Assembly (NCBI GenBank): GCA_009693115.1 | Contig: SHXW01000001.1 | Coordinates: 105,291 to 169,290 of the forward strand | Source: Dehalococcoidia bacterium | GTDB taxonomy: Bacteria > Chloroflexota > Dehalococcoidia > Lucifugimonadales > Lucifugimonadaceae | Direction: 5' to 3' | DNA length: 64,000 bases | In this document: in pieces, positions 27,223 through 35,434 of the stretch | How the letters are laid out: every line of letters starts with the position of its first letter | How positions within the stretch are numbered: position 1 is the first letter of the stretch | Program-made: the position numbers and the translations under genes | Notes under the pieces: model-generated | The model's input: the letters and a program-made list of their open reading frames with translations, nothing else | Told to the model about the DNA's origin: nothing | Database searches by the model: none

Positions 27223-27927
27223 ATGCGGCTAATCATTGCCGGTTGTGAAAATTCCGGCACTTCAACTCTTGCCCACGCGATAGACGACTGGATGGAAGCG
27301 ACGATGGGTGGGCGCTTCAACCTGCTCCATGATCACTACAAGCTGCCCCATACGTCCGGCCACCCCGACGACACGACGCATGAGGAACAGGCGCAGATCA
27401 TGGCGCTTAGCCCCAAGATCAAGGAAATGGTCCAGCGTCACTCGCTCTACTACCACGTCCAGCCGGCCAGCTACGACGTGCCGGATTGGCTCGTGATCGG
27501 CTTGCACATCGATGACTCAGTGTACGGCCCGCTTTACTTCGGCTATGGCGGCGATGGCCAGCCTCACGACCGCAAGATTGTCTCGCGGCAGGTCGAAAGT
27601 GCCGTCCTGAGGTTCGCGCCGGACGTCGTGCTGGTGCACGTCAAAGCCCCTGCAGACGTAATCGCCCGCCGAATGAAGGAGAGGCCCCAAACTCCCTCGT
27701 TGGTGAAGGAAAAGGACATCCCACGCGTGCTCCAACTGTTCGAAGACGCCGTCGCGCGATCGACGATTACCCGCAAGATTGTCGTGGACACCTCCGCCGG
27801 ACCGGTGCAGGCGACAGCGTCCGACTTTGCGAAGAAGATCGAGAAGTACCTGACTGACACCGACCGCCTGCGGATATTGACTCACCGTGCGCTGCGCGGC
27901 GGCGCGCAGTCCTCACCAGGACACTGA
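27223..27927 (+). CDS. P-loop protein of unknown function with altered Walker A
   Basis: 234 residues starting MRLIIAGCENSGTSTLAHAI, the position of a Walker A loop after strand 1. The usual Lys (GKS/T) is replaced: GCENSGTST. A central DVVLVHVKAP strand could carry the Walker B equivalent, and VIARRMKERP resembles the LID/arginine region of small-molecule kinases. GGAGG precedes the ATG by six bases. No exact family is recognised; a kinase-like nucleotide binder is the best guess. Confidence 0.6.
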   Translation: MRLIIAGCENSGTSTLAHAIDDWMEATMGGRFNLLHDHYKLPHTSGHPDDTTHEEQAQIMALSPKIKEMVQRHSLYYHVQPASYDVPDWLVIGLHIDDSVYGPLYFGYGGDGQPHDRKIVSRQVESAVLRFAPDVVLVHVKAPADVIARRMKERPQTPSLVKEKDIPRVLQLFEDAVARSTITRKIVVDTSAGPVQATASDFAKKIEKYLTDTDRLRILTHRALRGGAQSSPGH

Positions 27928-28039
27928 CGCCCACTGATCGCCTACTTCCTGCTCTCGGCTGTGGGGATGGGACGAGTCTTGACCCATGCCAGTGTTTATG
28001 TGATTGCATCACAAGTTCCCGGCTCCTGAAAGGCATGAA

Positions 28040-28840
28040 GTGGATCTTGAACTTGGGGGCAAGGTGGCGCTGGTAACCGGGGGCAGCCGCGGCATAGGCA
28101 AGGCCATCGCCCGCGAACTGGCGCTCGAAGGCTGCGACGTTGCCGTGGCGTCCCGCGGGCAGGACGCACTGGAAGCTGCTGCCCGAGAGATCTCACAACT
28201 AACAGGCCGCAAGGCCCTGCCCGTCCATGTAGACACGGGCAGCGATGCCTCCGTTAGGGCGATGGTCGAAACAACCGTCACAGCTTTCGGGAGATTGGAC
28301 ATCCTGGTCAACTGCGCCGCCCGTCCTGGCGGACAGGGTGTCGTGCCGTCGCTCTCCGAGATAACTGAAGTGGCGTTCTTCGAAGACATGAACGTCAAGG
28401 TCATGGGCTATCTGCGCTGCGCCCGCGAGGCTGCACCGCACATGCGCCGTCAAGGCTGGGGCCGCATCATCAACATCAGCGGCCTCGCCGCCCGCAACTC
28501 CGGATCAACGATCGGCAGCATGCGAAATGTAGCCGTGGCTGCTCTGACAAAGAACCTCGCGGACGAGCTTGGGCCGCATGGAACGAACGTGACCTGCGTA
28601 CATCCCGGATTGACTCGGACCGAAGCGACGCCAGGGGTGATCGCTCGGCGGGCCTTGGCGGAGGGTACGCCTCCTGCCGAGGTTGAGCGGAGGATGGCGG
28701 AGGGGAACTCGGTGCGTCGGCTTATAGATGCTCAGGACATCGCCCGCGTGGTGGCTTTCCTGGCATCGCCCAAATCGGTTGCCATCAACGGGGACAGCAT
28801 TGCCGCCGGTGGCGGTGTGGGCCGGGCAATCCATTATTGA
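28040..28840 (+). CDS. SDR-family protein lacking the usual Tyr-x-x-x-Lys
   Basis: 266 residues from GTG 28040, giving the common SDR start VDLELGGKVALVTGG with AGG eight bases upstream; a TTG at 28004 is the longer alternative. Rossmann motif TGGSRGIGKAIA, NCAARPGG and Ser in NISGLAARNS are present. Where Tyr-x-x-x-Lys is expected the sequence reads STIGSMRNVAVAALTK, so both catalytic residues appear replaced, while the helix and the later HPGLTRTE loop are normal. It may use another mechanism or only bind ligand. Confidence 0.82.
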   Translation: MDLELGGKVALVTGGSRGIGKAIARELALEGCDVAVASRGQDALEAAAREISQLTGRKALPVHVDTGSDASVRAMVETTVTAFGRLDILVNCAARPGGQGVVPSLSEITEVAFFEDMNVKVMGYLRCAREAAPHMRRQGWGRIINISGLAARNSGSTIGSMRNVAVAALTKNLADELGPHGTNVTCVHPGLTRTEATPGVIARRALAEGTPPAEVERRMAEGNSVRRLIDAQDIARVVAFLASPKSVAINGDSIAAGGGVGRAIHY

Positions 28841-28914
28841 CAGTGTGTATGGCGCCGTTCGCTGGCCAGAGGGCGAGATGGGTGGGATGGGACGCAGCCT
28901 GAGTCGGATGGCCT

Positions 28915-29151
28915 TTACGTACCGGTGCCGCTTACTCGTTTGACCTCGAGATGCTCGCCCGGCGCTAGCGCGACACGCCGAACCTGGATCTGGAACTTCA
29001 GGAGCCAGTAGGCGAGGGTCGCTTTGCTCACTCCGATTCGTTTCGCCGCTCCAGTAAGCCCCAGTTCGTTGACAAGCTCAGGCAGTGCCTTTTCAAGAGG
29101 GCGTTTGAGCTTCTTCTCTGCCTCAAGCATCTTGACAGTCTTTTTTACCAT
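28915..29151 (-). CDS. small helix-turn-helix DNA-binding protein
   Basis: 78 residues: a basic helical N-terminus (MVKKTVKMLEAEKKLKRPLE), a helix-turn-helix (ELVNELGLTGAAKRIGVSKATLAYWLLKF) and a short strand-rich end. Residues 38-55 read like a Fis/resolvase-type HTH. GGAGG lies eight bases before ATG 29151, ruling out longer readings. Upstream is an AT-rich stretch with two palindromes (29403-29445) that could be its own operator. Regulator of unknown targets. Confidence 0.65.
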   Translation of the reverse strand: MVKKTVKMLEAEKKLKRPLEKALPELVNELGLTGAAKRIGVSKATLAYWLLKFQIQVRRVALAPGEHLEVKRVSGTGT

Positions 29152-29402
29152 TCTTGGTTCCTCCCGGCCTGAACCCTTCCATGTTGTCAGTATGTAGACC
29201 GCACAAGAGGAGTTCATAGGTGCGGGCATGCGGGTTGCGGGTTCTTTAGAGGGGTCCTGGCCACGTGTGTGGTGCTGCTTGGTCGTTGCCCGCCCACCCT
29301 CAGGTTGGTTGAAGGTGCTGGCCGACGGCATCTCAGCCCCGATTGACCGATGTGCTCAGAGCATATCCAAAGTGCCAGACAGTGTCAATATGGAGTCGCG
29401 AA

Positions 29403-29445
29403 TATGTATTGTGCATAGCTAATACATACATAAGAATAGTCTTAT
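29403..29445. promoter_or_regulatory. paired AT-rich palindromes upstream of the HTH gene
   Basis: TATGTATT (29403-29410) pairs with AATACATA (29421-29428) across 10 bases, and ATAAGA (29430-29435) with TCTTAT (29440-29445) across 4. The surrounding 80 bases are far richer in A/T than their neighbours. The spacing is compatible with an operator for a dimeric regulator; the small HTH protein starts 250 bases away, on the minus strand. Confidence 0.4.
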
Positions 29446-30040
29446 ACTACGGATAACAATGCGCTGTTCGATGAGAATGGGTTGATCTGGACCTTCAGAG
29501 TGCGCTGTCGACGTCCCTGTCGGCTTGCTCGTGGTCACAAATAGAGCATCCATACGTCGCAGCGTCCCCCTGCCGCGGCGCAACTGGATCGTCCGCGGGG
29601 CTAATAGAGTCTGGGACTTCCCGAAACCCTAGTCAGGGTCCCGAAGGCTCCTGTAACCAGGAGCCCAACTGTCGCCCGGTATCCAACCCGCTGGGTGAGG
29701 GTGTTTGACATCACTTCTCAGGGACTGGCCCCTGTCGAGAATCGCGGAGGTTGGGTGCCGCGCCTGAACTGCGTGCGCTGTGCGGGCCTTGCAGGAGGCA
29801 TCGGTATGTATGACCTCCTAGGAAGTTGGGCGCCTTGGGAGAATTCCGGGTATCCCGGGATCCGGCAAATGGGAACCGCCTCTCCACGCATTTCTCAATA
29901 CTTGTGGGAACGCTGCACGAGGCGGATGAAATCGGCCCTGTTAAACTCTATGGGCCTCCTGGTACGGCTTTCTCTGCAAACGTTCGTGGCCGAGAGGAGG
30001 AGTTCAGACGTGATCTCAGGTAATTTGAACGGACGAGCAC
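29446..30040. other. gene-free stretch with two tandem strong hairpins
   Basis: No convincing gene in about 600 bases before dedA. ACCCT-AGTC-AGGGT (29626-29639) is followed at once by GGCTCCTG-TAAC-CAGGAGCC (29646-29665), an 8-bp perfect stem with a tetraloop. A further AGGAGG...CCTCCT pairing lies near 29790-29820. This could be a structured leader or small RNA upstream of dedA; no Rfam-like family is recognised. Confidence 0.3.
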
Positions 30041-30709
30041 ATGATCCACGCTATCGAAGAAGCCCTTCTCAATTTCACCACAGACCTCTACGGCGCAATC
30101 GGATGGGGCGGCGTGCTGGTTCTGATGGCGGTCGAGAGCGCTGCAATCCCGTTCCCTAGCGAGATCATCATGCCTCTCGCCGGGTGGAAGCTGATCCTCG
30201 ATCAAGGTCATTCCGAGTGGTATGTCCTTTTCGCCGGACTCGTAGGGGCAGCGGGCAACTTGCTGGGGTCGCTCATTGCGTACTGGGCCGGCGCACTCGG
30301 AGGCCGGCCCCTTCTGGAAAAGTACGGAAAATATGTCCTGGTCACGAGGCGTGACCTCGACAGGGCCGATACCTGGTTTGCGAAGAGGGGTGAGTTGACT
30401 GTCTTTGTCACTCGCCTGCTCCCCGTTGTCCGCACGTTCATCAGCGTACCTGCGGGAGTTGCGCGTATGAACATCTGGAAATTCAGCGCATACACGTTCG
30501 CCGGGGCGTTCATATGGTCGGCGGGCCTGGCCTGGGGCGGCTACCTCCTAGGCGAGAACTGGGAGGACTTGCGATCGAAGGGGCGAGCTTTCGACTGGCC
30601 CATCATTGGCGCCATCCTTTTGCTGGCAGCGTGGTTTGTCAGGCACAAGGTGAAGGAACTACGCGCAGAATCCAGGGCTTCAAAACACATCGACCACAAC
30701 CCGCGCTAA
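30041..30709 (+). CDS. DedA-family membrane protein
   Basis: 222 residues with four to five hydrophobic helices plus a re-entrant segment. Hallmarks: ESAAIPFPSEIIMPLAG (the E-x3-P-x-P-E loop), GNLLGSLIAYWAG, and FVTRLLPVVRTFISVPAGVARM, including the conserved Arg and Gly of the family. Members act in undecaprenyl-phosphate or phospholipid recycling and membrane homeostasis; the exact lipid here is unknown. Cytoplasmic C-terminus is basic. The ribosome site is weak. It is followed after 65 bases by tRNA-Arg. Confidence 0.88.
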   Translation: MIHAIEEALLNFTTDLYGAIGWGGVLVLMAVESAAIPFPSEIIMPLAGWKLILDQGHSEWYVLFAGLVGAAGNLLGSLIAYWAGALGGRPLLEKYGKYVLVTRRDLDRADTWFAKRGELTVFVTRLLPVVRTFISVPAGVARMNIWKFSAYTFAGAFIWSAGLAWGGYLLGENWEDLRSKGRAFDWPIIGAILLLAAWFVRHKVKELRAESRASKHIDHNPR

Positions 30710-30774
30710 ACGAGGGTGGCTGCTTCCTGCGCCGCAAGCATCTGCACACTCGGTGCGCTAGACTTCGAAACTTG

Positions 30775-30850
30775 GCCCCCGTAGCTCAGCGGACAGAGCA
30801 GCTGCCTTCTAAGCAGAAGGTCGTGGGTTCGAATCCCACCGGGGGCACCA
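30775..30850 (+). tRNA. tRNA-Arg (anticodon TCT), CCA encoded
   Basis: A complete cloverleaf: acceptor GCCCCCG/CGGGGGC, D-stem GCTC/GAGC, anticodon stem with loop CTTCTAA (anticodon TCT, 34-36), T-arm GTGGG-TTCGAAT-CCCAC, discriminator A and genomic CCA. The outermost anticodon-stem pair is G-A. It would read AGA (and probably AGG). The 3' end of tRNA genes is a common integration site; see the neighbouring remnant. Confidence 0.96.
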
Positions 30851-30852
30851 CC

Positions 30853-31089
30853 TCAGGCTAACTTCAACACTGCCCCCACGGAACAGATGTGCGAACGGCG
30901 CATTTGGGGATGAATTTGGGGGCAGCAGCCCTGAACCGGGGCCATATCCCCGGCAGGCATGTCAGTTGCTGCTGATCTTTCCAGGATGCTCCACAGCCTG
31001 TCGGCGGCGTCCATTGCCCAGCCACATTTAGAGGGGTTTTGCGGTCTGGCTGAACCGCTGTACGCCGTTGTTAGCGGGCGTTTGGCGTT
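30853..31089 (-). pseudogene. possible C-terminal remnant of a tyrosine integrase abutting tRNA-Arg
   Basis: A minus-strand frame ends in TGA three bases from the tRNA. It reads ...RPLTTAYSGSARP..., then AMDAADRLWSILERS, which resembles the catalytic-Tyr strand and the following AAxRLxxIL helix of phage integrases. No start and no upstream catalytic Arg/His residues survive in this frame, and the tail after the Tyr is long. The position, running up against a tRNA 3' end, is typical of integrase genes at attachment sites. The call is tentative. Confidence 0.28.
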
Positions 31090-31559
31090 CGAAGTAGCCT
31101 GTTAGGCGTGAATGCGTCCTGCTGATGGCGCGGTGCGCGGTCTGGGTTGATACAGGCGCAGGGGTATTTTGGCGTCCAGCTTCGCCTGTCAGGCTGCGCC
31201 GCTCCCGTCGCAGGCATCTCGTAGGTTTTGGGGATCCATAGATGAGGCTGACCGCAGCAACAGATGTCTGGGCCTGAGCGATGTCCATGCTTATGCAATT
31301 GAACGTCTGGGGTATTGAGCCATGCTGAAGACCCTCTGTCTCTAACCGGCCGATACGTACCTGCTGGCTTCCGAGTATGAGCCGGAGCGGATACCGAAGC
31401 GGTCTGTCTGTACCGGCGGTTGGCAAATGTCACGTCGTTGCAATCCGCACTCCACGGATCAAGGCAAATACTCTCCATCGCAGGGAGTGGAGGCAAGACT
31501 CAAAACCTGACCAGTGCCTCGTAACCACGAGGCAACGAGAGTGGCTTTCAGTGCAGAAA
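31090..31559. other. 470-base gap, probably decayed sequence
   Basis: Open frames on the minus strand (31028-31496) give Pro/Arg-rich products without family resemblance or ribosome sites. Together with the adjacent integrase-like remnant this may be the eroded edge of a former integrated element. No second copy of the tRNA 3' end was found in the window. Confidence 0.3.
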
Positions 31560-33161
31560 CTACGGGTCTATGAGTACGCCGGGGTTGAGGATGCCCCGCG
31601 GATCCAGGGTTTTCTTTGTGGCCCTGAGCGCGGATGCGAATAGGTCAGGACGTTCTTTGTCATACCAGGGTCGGTGGTCGCGCCCGACAGCGTGGTGGTG
31701 GGTGATGGTCCCGCCAGCGGAATTCACAGCGTCCCCCGCGGCCTGCTTTATTTCGGCCCACATTTCCAGTTCCGAGCCGGGCCTGCCCATCCCTGTGAAC
31801 GTGTAATACGGTGCCGGGCCGTCAGGGTAAACATGTGTGATGCGGCAAGTGACCGTGCCACCTCCGCAAACACGGTTGAGGGCGTCCTGCACCGCCCCGC
31901 GGACACGGTGATCGAAATCGGGCCAACGGTCCCAGGTGATGGCCGTCTCGAACGTATCGTTGATGAGCCCTAGGCCGAGGAGCGTGTTCCATGTGTAGGG
32001 CATGTCGATGAACGACTGCCTCCATATCGATGCGGGGCCGGGCCTGCCTGCCTGATCCTTTTCGCCCCCGGCAAGCATGATGTCGCTTTCGTCCACGCGA
32101 CCGCCTGCATCTCTGGCTATGGCTATGGCCTGTCGCATCAGGTCAACTTGCGGCACATCTGCAGATTCGAAAGCGATGACCAAGAGGGCGTGTCCACCGT
32201 CCATGCCCGCAGCGGCCTGTGATTCGCCTTCGTCCAACACTCGGCAGTTGGCGGGCCAGAGCTTTGCCTGCGCGATCGCTCTCGCCGCGTCGGAGGCGGA
32301 AGTTAGCGAGCGGAACATTACCGATGCGGCGGCGCGATGCCTCGGCGCGGCCTGAACCCTAACCCACGCCTCTGTGATTACACCGAGAATGCCCTCGCTG
32401 CCCAGCACCAGGCGGTCGGCGCTAGGCCCTGCACCGCTGCCGGGGAGCCGGAAAGTTTCCCATGCCCCCGCTGGCGTGATCATTCGGGCGGACTCTAGGA
32501 AGTCGTCAATATGGGTGTGGTTTGTGGCGTAATGGCCGGCAGAGCGCGTGGCGATCCAGCCCCCGAGGGTCGAAAACTCGAAACTCTGCGGGAAGTGGCG
32601 GAGGGTGAGGCCGTCAGGTTTCAGTTGCGACTCGATCTGCGGCCCGAGCGCTCCCGCTTGAATACGTGCAGCACGGGAGGTCTTGTCTATCTCGATGACG
32701 CGGTCCATGCGGGCCATGTCTATCGTGACGATTCCGGAGTATCCCTCGGGAGGTTCCACCCCTCCAACTACGGATGAGCCACCGCCGAAGGGAATGGCTG
32801 CGTAGCCCTTGGATGAACACCAGTCCAGAAGCGTCGTGACATCTGCTTCCTCCCGCGGATACGCGACGGCGTCCGGAGGATTGGGGTATTGGCCTCGGAA
32901 TTTCCGGACGCGGTCACGGAAACTGTGGCCGTAGGCGTGGAAGGCACGATCGTAGGTATCAGTCGAGCACAACGTTCCCAGTGCCTTGGGGATGCTCAGG
33001 CGCGGCCTTCGCAGCGAGAGGGACCCGCTTTTCGTGGGCTTCGCCGCTTCGAGGGACAGGCCGTACCTAGCGGAGAGGTTCCTCGCCGCATCACGCAGAT
33101 GCTCATGGGACGGTTCTCTTGATTCCATCCCCCATGCCCATACGCTCCGTCGGTCCGCCAT
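31560..33161 (-). CDS. FAD-linked oxidase, alkyl-DHAP-synthase-like
   Basis: 533 residues, cytosolic. The PCMH-type FAD domain is marked by YPREEADVTTLLDWC, IPFGGGSSVVGG and TLGGWIATRSAGH; the C-terminal FAD-oxidase domain ends with THHHAVGRDHRPWY, matching the His-rich active-site stretch of alkyldihydroxyacetonephosphate synthases, then RGILNPG. Bacterial relatives often oxidise hydroxy acids or other organics; plasmalogen-type lipid synthesis is not established. ATG 33161 is used because GGAG lies seven bases upstream and the AGPS-like WAWGME start follows; the frame stays open further. Confidence 0.87.
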   Translation of the reverse strand: MADRRSVWAWGMESREPSHEHLRDAARNLSARYGLSLEAAKPTKSGSLSLRRPRLSIPKALGTLCSTDTYDRAFHAYGHSFRDRVRKFRGQYPNPPDAVAYPREEADVTTLLDWCSSKGYAAIPFGGGSSVVGGVEPPEGYSGIVTIDMARMDRVIEIDKTSRAARIQAGALGPQIESQLKPDGLTLRHFPQSFEFSTLGGWIATRSAGHYATNHTHIDDFLESARMITPAGAWETFRLPGSGAGPSADRLVLGSEGILGVITEAWVRVQAAPRHRAAASVMFRSLTSASDAARAIAQAKLWPANCRVLDEGESQAAAGMDGGHALLVIAFESADVPQVDLMRQAIAIARDAGGRVDESDIMLAGGEKDQAGRPGPASIWRQSFIDMPYTWNTLLGLGLINDTFETAITWDRWPDFDHRVRGAVQDALNRVCGGGTVTCRITHVYPDGPAPYYTFTGMGRPGSELEMWAEIKQAAGDAVNSAGGTITHHHAVGRDHRPWYDKERPDLFASALRATKKTLDPRGILNPGVLIDP

Positions 33162-33349
33162 GTATCGCTCCTTCGGTCGGCCATACCTGTTAATCCAGTT
33201 GAGGTATCTGTTCCTGCCATTAACCTCGTCGTGCCCGTCGCCCAACCTGCCGTGAGAGACGGGATCCGCCACCCAAACCTCGTGATCTGCTGTAGCAGGT
33301 AACGCGTCCGTCAGACCTGGCCGAGGCACGTATGCAGGGACGGCACCAT

Positions 33350-34309
33350 TCAGGCCGGGCGTTGGGTCCGCAGAAGCCGGTCCACTTCGGAGCGGGATGG
33401 CATGGACTCCTGTGCGCCGGGTTTCGTAACAGACATCGCTCCCGTGGCCATCGCCAGCCAGATGGCTTCCTCAAGAGACAAGCCTGATGCGATCCCCGCA
33501 GCCAAGCCACCGTTGAACGCGTCCCCCGCGCCGACAGTTGCGACGACTGGCACCTTGAAGGGCGCAAAGTGCCTCGACATGCCATCCATTTCGATATACG
33601 CGCCTGATTCAGCCATTTTGATGATCACACCCTTCACGCCCATCCGTTTGATCTCCAAAGCAGCGCGCCTGGCAGAAGCGGCGTCATTTACGGTGATGCC
33701 GGTGAGGGCTTCGGCCTCACCCTGATTGGGGGTAAGGACATCTGCAAGCTGTAGGAAGCCGTCCGGGAGTTGCACGCGGGCGGGGGCGGGGTCGAGTATC
33801 ACAGTCACTCCCTTCGCCTTGGCCTCTTTCATCACGGCGAACGTCGTGTCCAGAGGGATTTCCTGCTGCGCGAGGAGGACCGAGGCCCCTGTCAGGGCTG
33901 TCGCTGCATCCCGTACCTGCATGGTGTCGCAGCGGGCATTCGCGCCGTAGATGGCATTGACGTAGTTTTGGCCGGTGGCGTCTATGAATATGATGGCCAC
34001 GCCTGAGGCGGCACCAACATCGGTCTGGAGATAATTTGTACCGACGTTGGCGGCGCGCAAGTATGCCGCCATCTCGCCTCCGTACGAGTCATTGCCGACG
34101 CGCCCGACGAATTCGACTGCTCCGGGTGCCGACAGCCGCCCTGCTGCTACGGCCTGGTTGCCGCCCTTTCCACCTGGCGTGGTGTAGAAGCGGGTGCCCT
34201 CTACAGTTTCACCGGGGCCTGCGGGACGGGGGAGGTCGGCGATCAGGTCCATGTTGAGTCCGCCAAGGACAACGGTCCTGCCCTGCCGCGAGTTCACCCG
34301 GGTTGTCAC
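33350..34309 (-). CDS. rbsK: ribokinase (PfkB family)
   Basis: 319 residues. PfkB signature 1 is GGKGGNQAVAAGRL; signature 2 is VVATVGAGDAFNGGLAAG with the catalytic Asp; the ATP site ends TPNQGEAEAL. The substrate-binding GLNMDLI start is typical of ribokinase rather than fructokinase. It would phosphorylate D-ribose or another pentose. Its ATG overlaps the stop of the upstream HAD gene (ATGA at 34306-34309), so the two are co-translated. Confidence 0.9.
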   Translation of the reverse strand: MTTRVNSRQGRTVVLGGLNMDLIADLPRPAGPGETVEGTRFYTTPGGKGGNQAVAAGRLSAPGAVEFVGRVGNDSYGGEMAAYLRAANVGTNYLQTDVGAASGVAIIFIDATGQNYVNAIYGANARCDTMQVRDAATALTGASVLLAQQEIPLDTTFAVMKEAKAKGVTVILDPAPARVQLPDGFLQLADVLTPNQGEAEALTGITVNDAASARRAALEIKRMGVKGVIIKMAESGAYIEMDGMSRHFAPFKVPVVATVGAGDAFNGGLAAGIASGLSLEEAIWLAMATGAMSVTKPGAQESMPSRSEVDRLLRTQRPA

Positions 34310-35139
34310 CTGCCAATCCTCCCCTGTTGAAGAAGCTCTTCCATGATCTGCGCCACTCCGTCCTCCTCCGGCCCGGGTGCGATGCGGTCTGCTGCAGCGA
34401 GTGTTTCAGGGTGGCTGTCTTTCATCGCCACTCCGAGGCCGGCCCATTGAAGCATGTCGGCGTCGCCCTTGCCATCACCGAAGGCGATGAATCTTTCCTG
34501 CGGGATGTCCAAGATGCCGGTCAGATGGTCAAGAGCGCGTTCCTTGCCTGCGTTGTGACTGCCGACCTCGCAAAAATGGGCGAGGGAGTGCGTGACACGG
34601 GCGCGATCCGCGAGCAGACGCGTGGCGCTGATCACAAGTGTTTCCGTCCGTTCCGTTTCGTCCACGGCCAGAATGAGCGTCGGGCCGCGCCCTGCCAAGT
34701 CCAGGAGTGATGGGACGATGTTCAACTGGAGTTCCATGCGAGAGGCGTAGCGTTCGGCCCAGGGCGTGACCGCCTCGACATACACCTCGTCGTCCAGATA
34801 GAAATTGACGTGCGCGCCTGTGGACTTGAAGAGGCGGAGAGCGTCGCCGGCGGCGTCCGGAGAGATGCGTTCGTGGCGCAGGACATCGCGGGTCTGCGCT
34901 GAGAAAGTGAGCGCCCCCTGATAGCAAATCACGGGACCGTCCGCGCCGGAGTCCATGGCGAAGCGTCGCGCTGAACGCATCATTCGGCCCGTGGCAATGG
35001 AGACTATGGCGCCCGTGTCTCTAGCGGAACGGACGGCGCGGCGCAGGCGGGCCGAGACAGTGAAGTCCGGGCCGACCATCGTCCCGTCAACGTCCATGAC
35101 GATGACTGAGTACTTAGAAACTATCTCATTGATGGCCAA
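34306..35139 (-). CDS. HAD-family (Cof-type) phosphatase
   Basis: About 277 residues. Motif I is VMDVDGTMV, motif II sits in SIATGR, a type-IIB cap (residues 80-190) follows, and motif IV is FIAFGDGKGDADML. Cof-type enzymes dephosphorylate sugar phosphates and similar metabolites. The start is a problem: TTG 35139 has GAGG only 2-3 bases upstream, while the longer frame to 35232 begins in repeat-like DNA (35205-35240) that translates to SPQWRRRGSG. It overlaps the ribokinase gene by four bases, suggesting a shared sugar-phosphate role. Confidence 0.84.
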   Translation of the reverse strand: MAINEIVSKYSVIVMDVDGTMVGPDFTVSARLRRAVRSARDTGAIVSIATGRMMRSARRFAMDSGADGPVICYQGALTFSAQTRDVLRHERISPDAAGDALRLFKSTGAHVNFYLDDEVYVEAVTPWAERYASRMELQLNIVPSLLDLAGRGPTLILAVDETERTETLVISATRLLADRARVTHSLAHFCEVGSHNAGKERALDHLTGILDIPQERFIAFGDGKGDADMLQWAGLGVAMKDSHPETLAAADRIAPGPEEDGVAQIMEELLQQGRIGR

Positions 35140-35204
35140 TACCTCTTTCTCATCACCCGCCCGCGCTTCTGGACACCTCGGGGTCTGAGAGGAACCGACC
35201 CCCG

Positions 35205-35240
35205 ACCCTCGCCTTCTCCATTGAGGGGACATGGGATTCT
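35205..35240. repeat. copy of the dispersed CCCTC/GAGGG palindrome
   Basis: CCCTCGCCTTCTCCATTGAG, followed by GGG and a further ATGGG, resembles the repeat family elsewhere in the window. It lies directly upstream of the HAD-ribokinase pair. Confidence 0.4.
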
Positions 35241-35321
35241 GGCTGATGCGGGAACAACCGCCGCAAGACTTCGGTCAGGAGGCGTGGTTATCCGGGTCAC
35301 TCCGGGGTATCTTTGTGCGCC

Positions 35322-35417
35322 ATGCGGCTATTCAAGTTCACCCCGCGTCTAATCATCATGGCCATCTTCCTCTTCACGGTGGTCTGCGTTCTTATTGTTG
35401 CGTCGAGCGGTAAGTAG
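35322..35417 (+). CDS. possible 31-residue single-span membrane peptide
   Basis: ATG to TAG, 31 codons: a basic start (MRLFKFTPR), one strongly hydrophobic stretch of about 18 residues (LIIMAIFLFTVVCVLIVA) and a polar end (SSGK). This is the form of many real small membrane proteins, but the ribosome site (GGGGT, about 17 bases back) is poor. It lies in the gap between the HAD gene and the convergent MFS gene. Function unknown. Confidence 0.35.
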   Translation: MRLFKFTPRLIIMAIFLFTVVCVLIVASSGK

Positions 35418-35434
35418 GGATCATCAACATTCCA

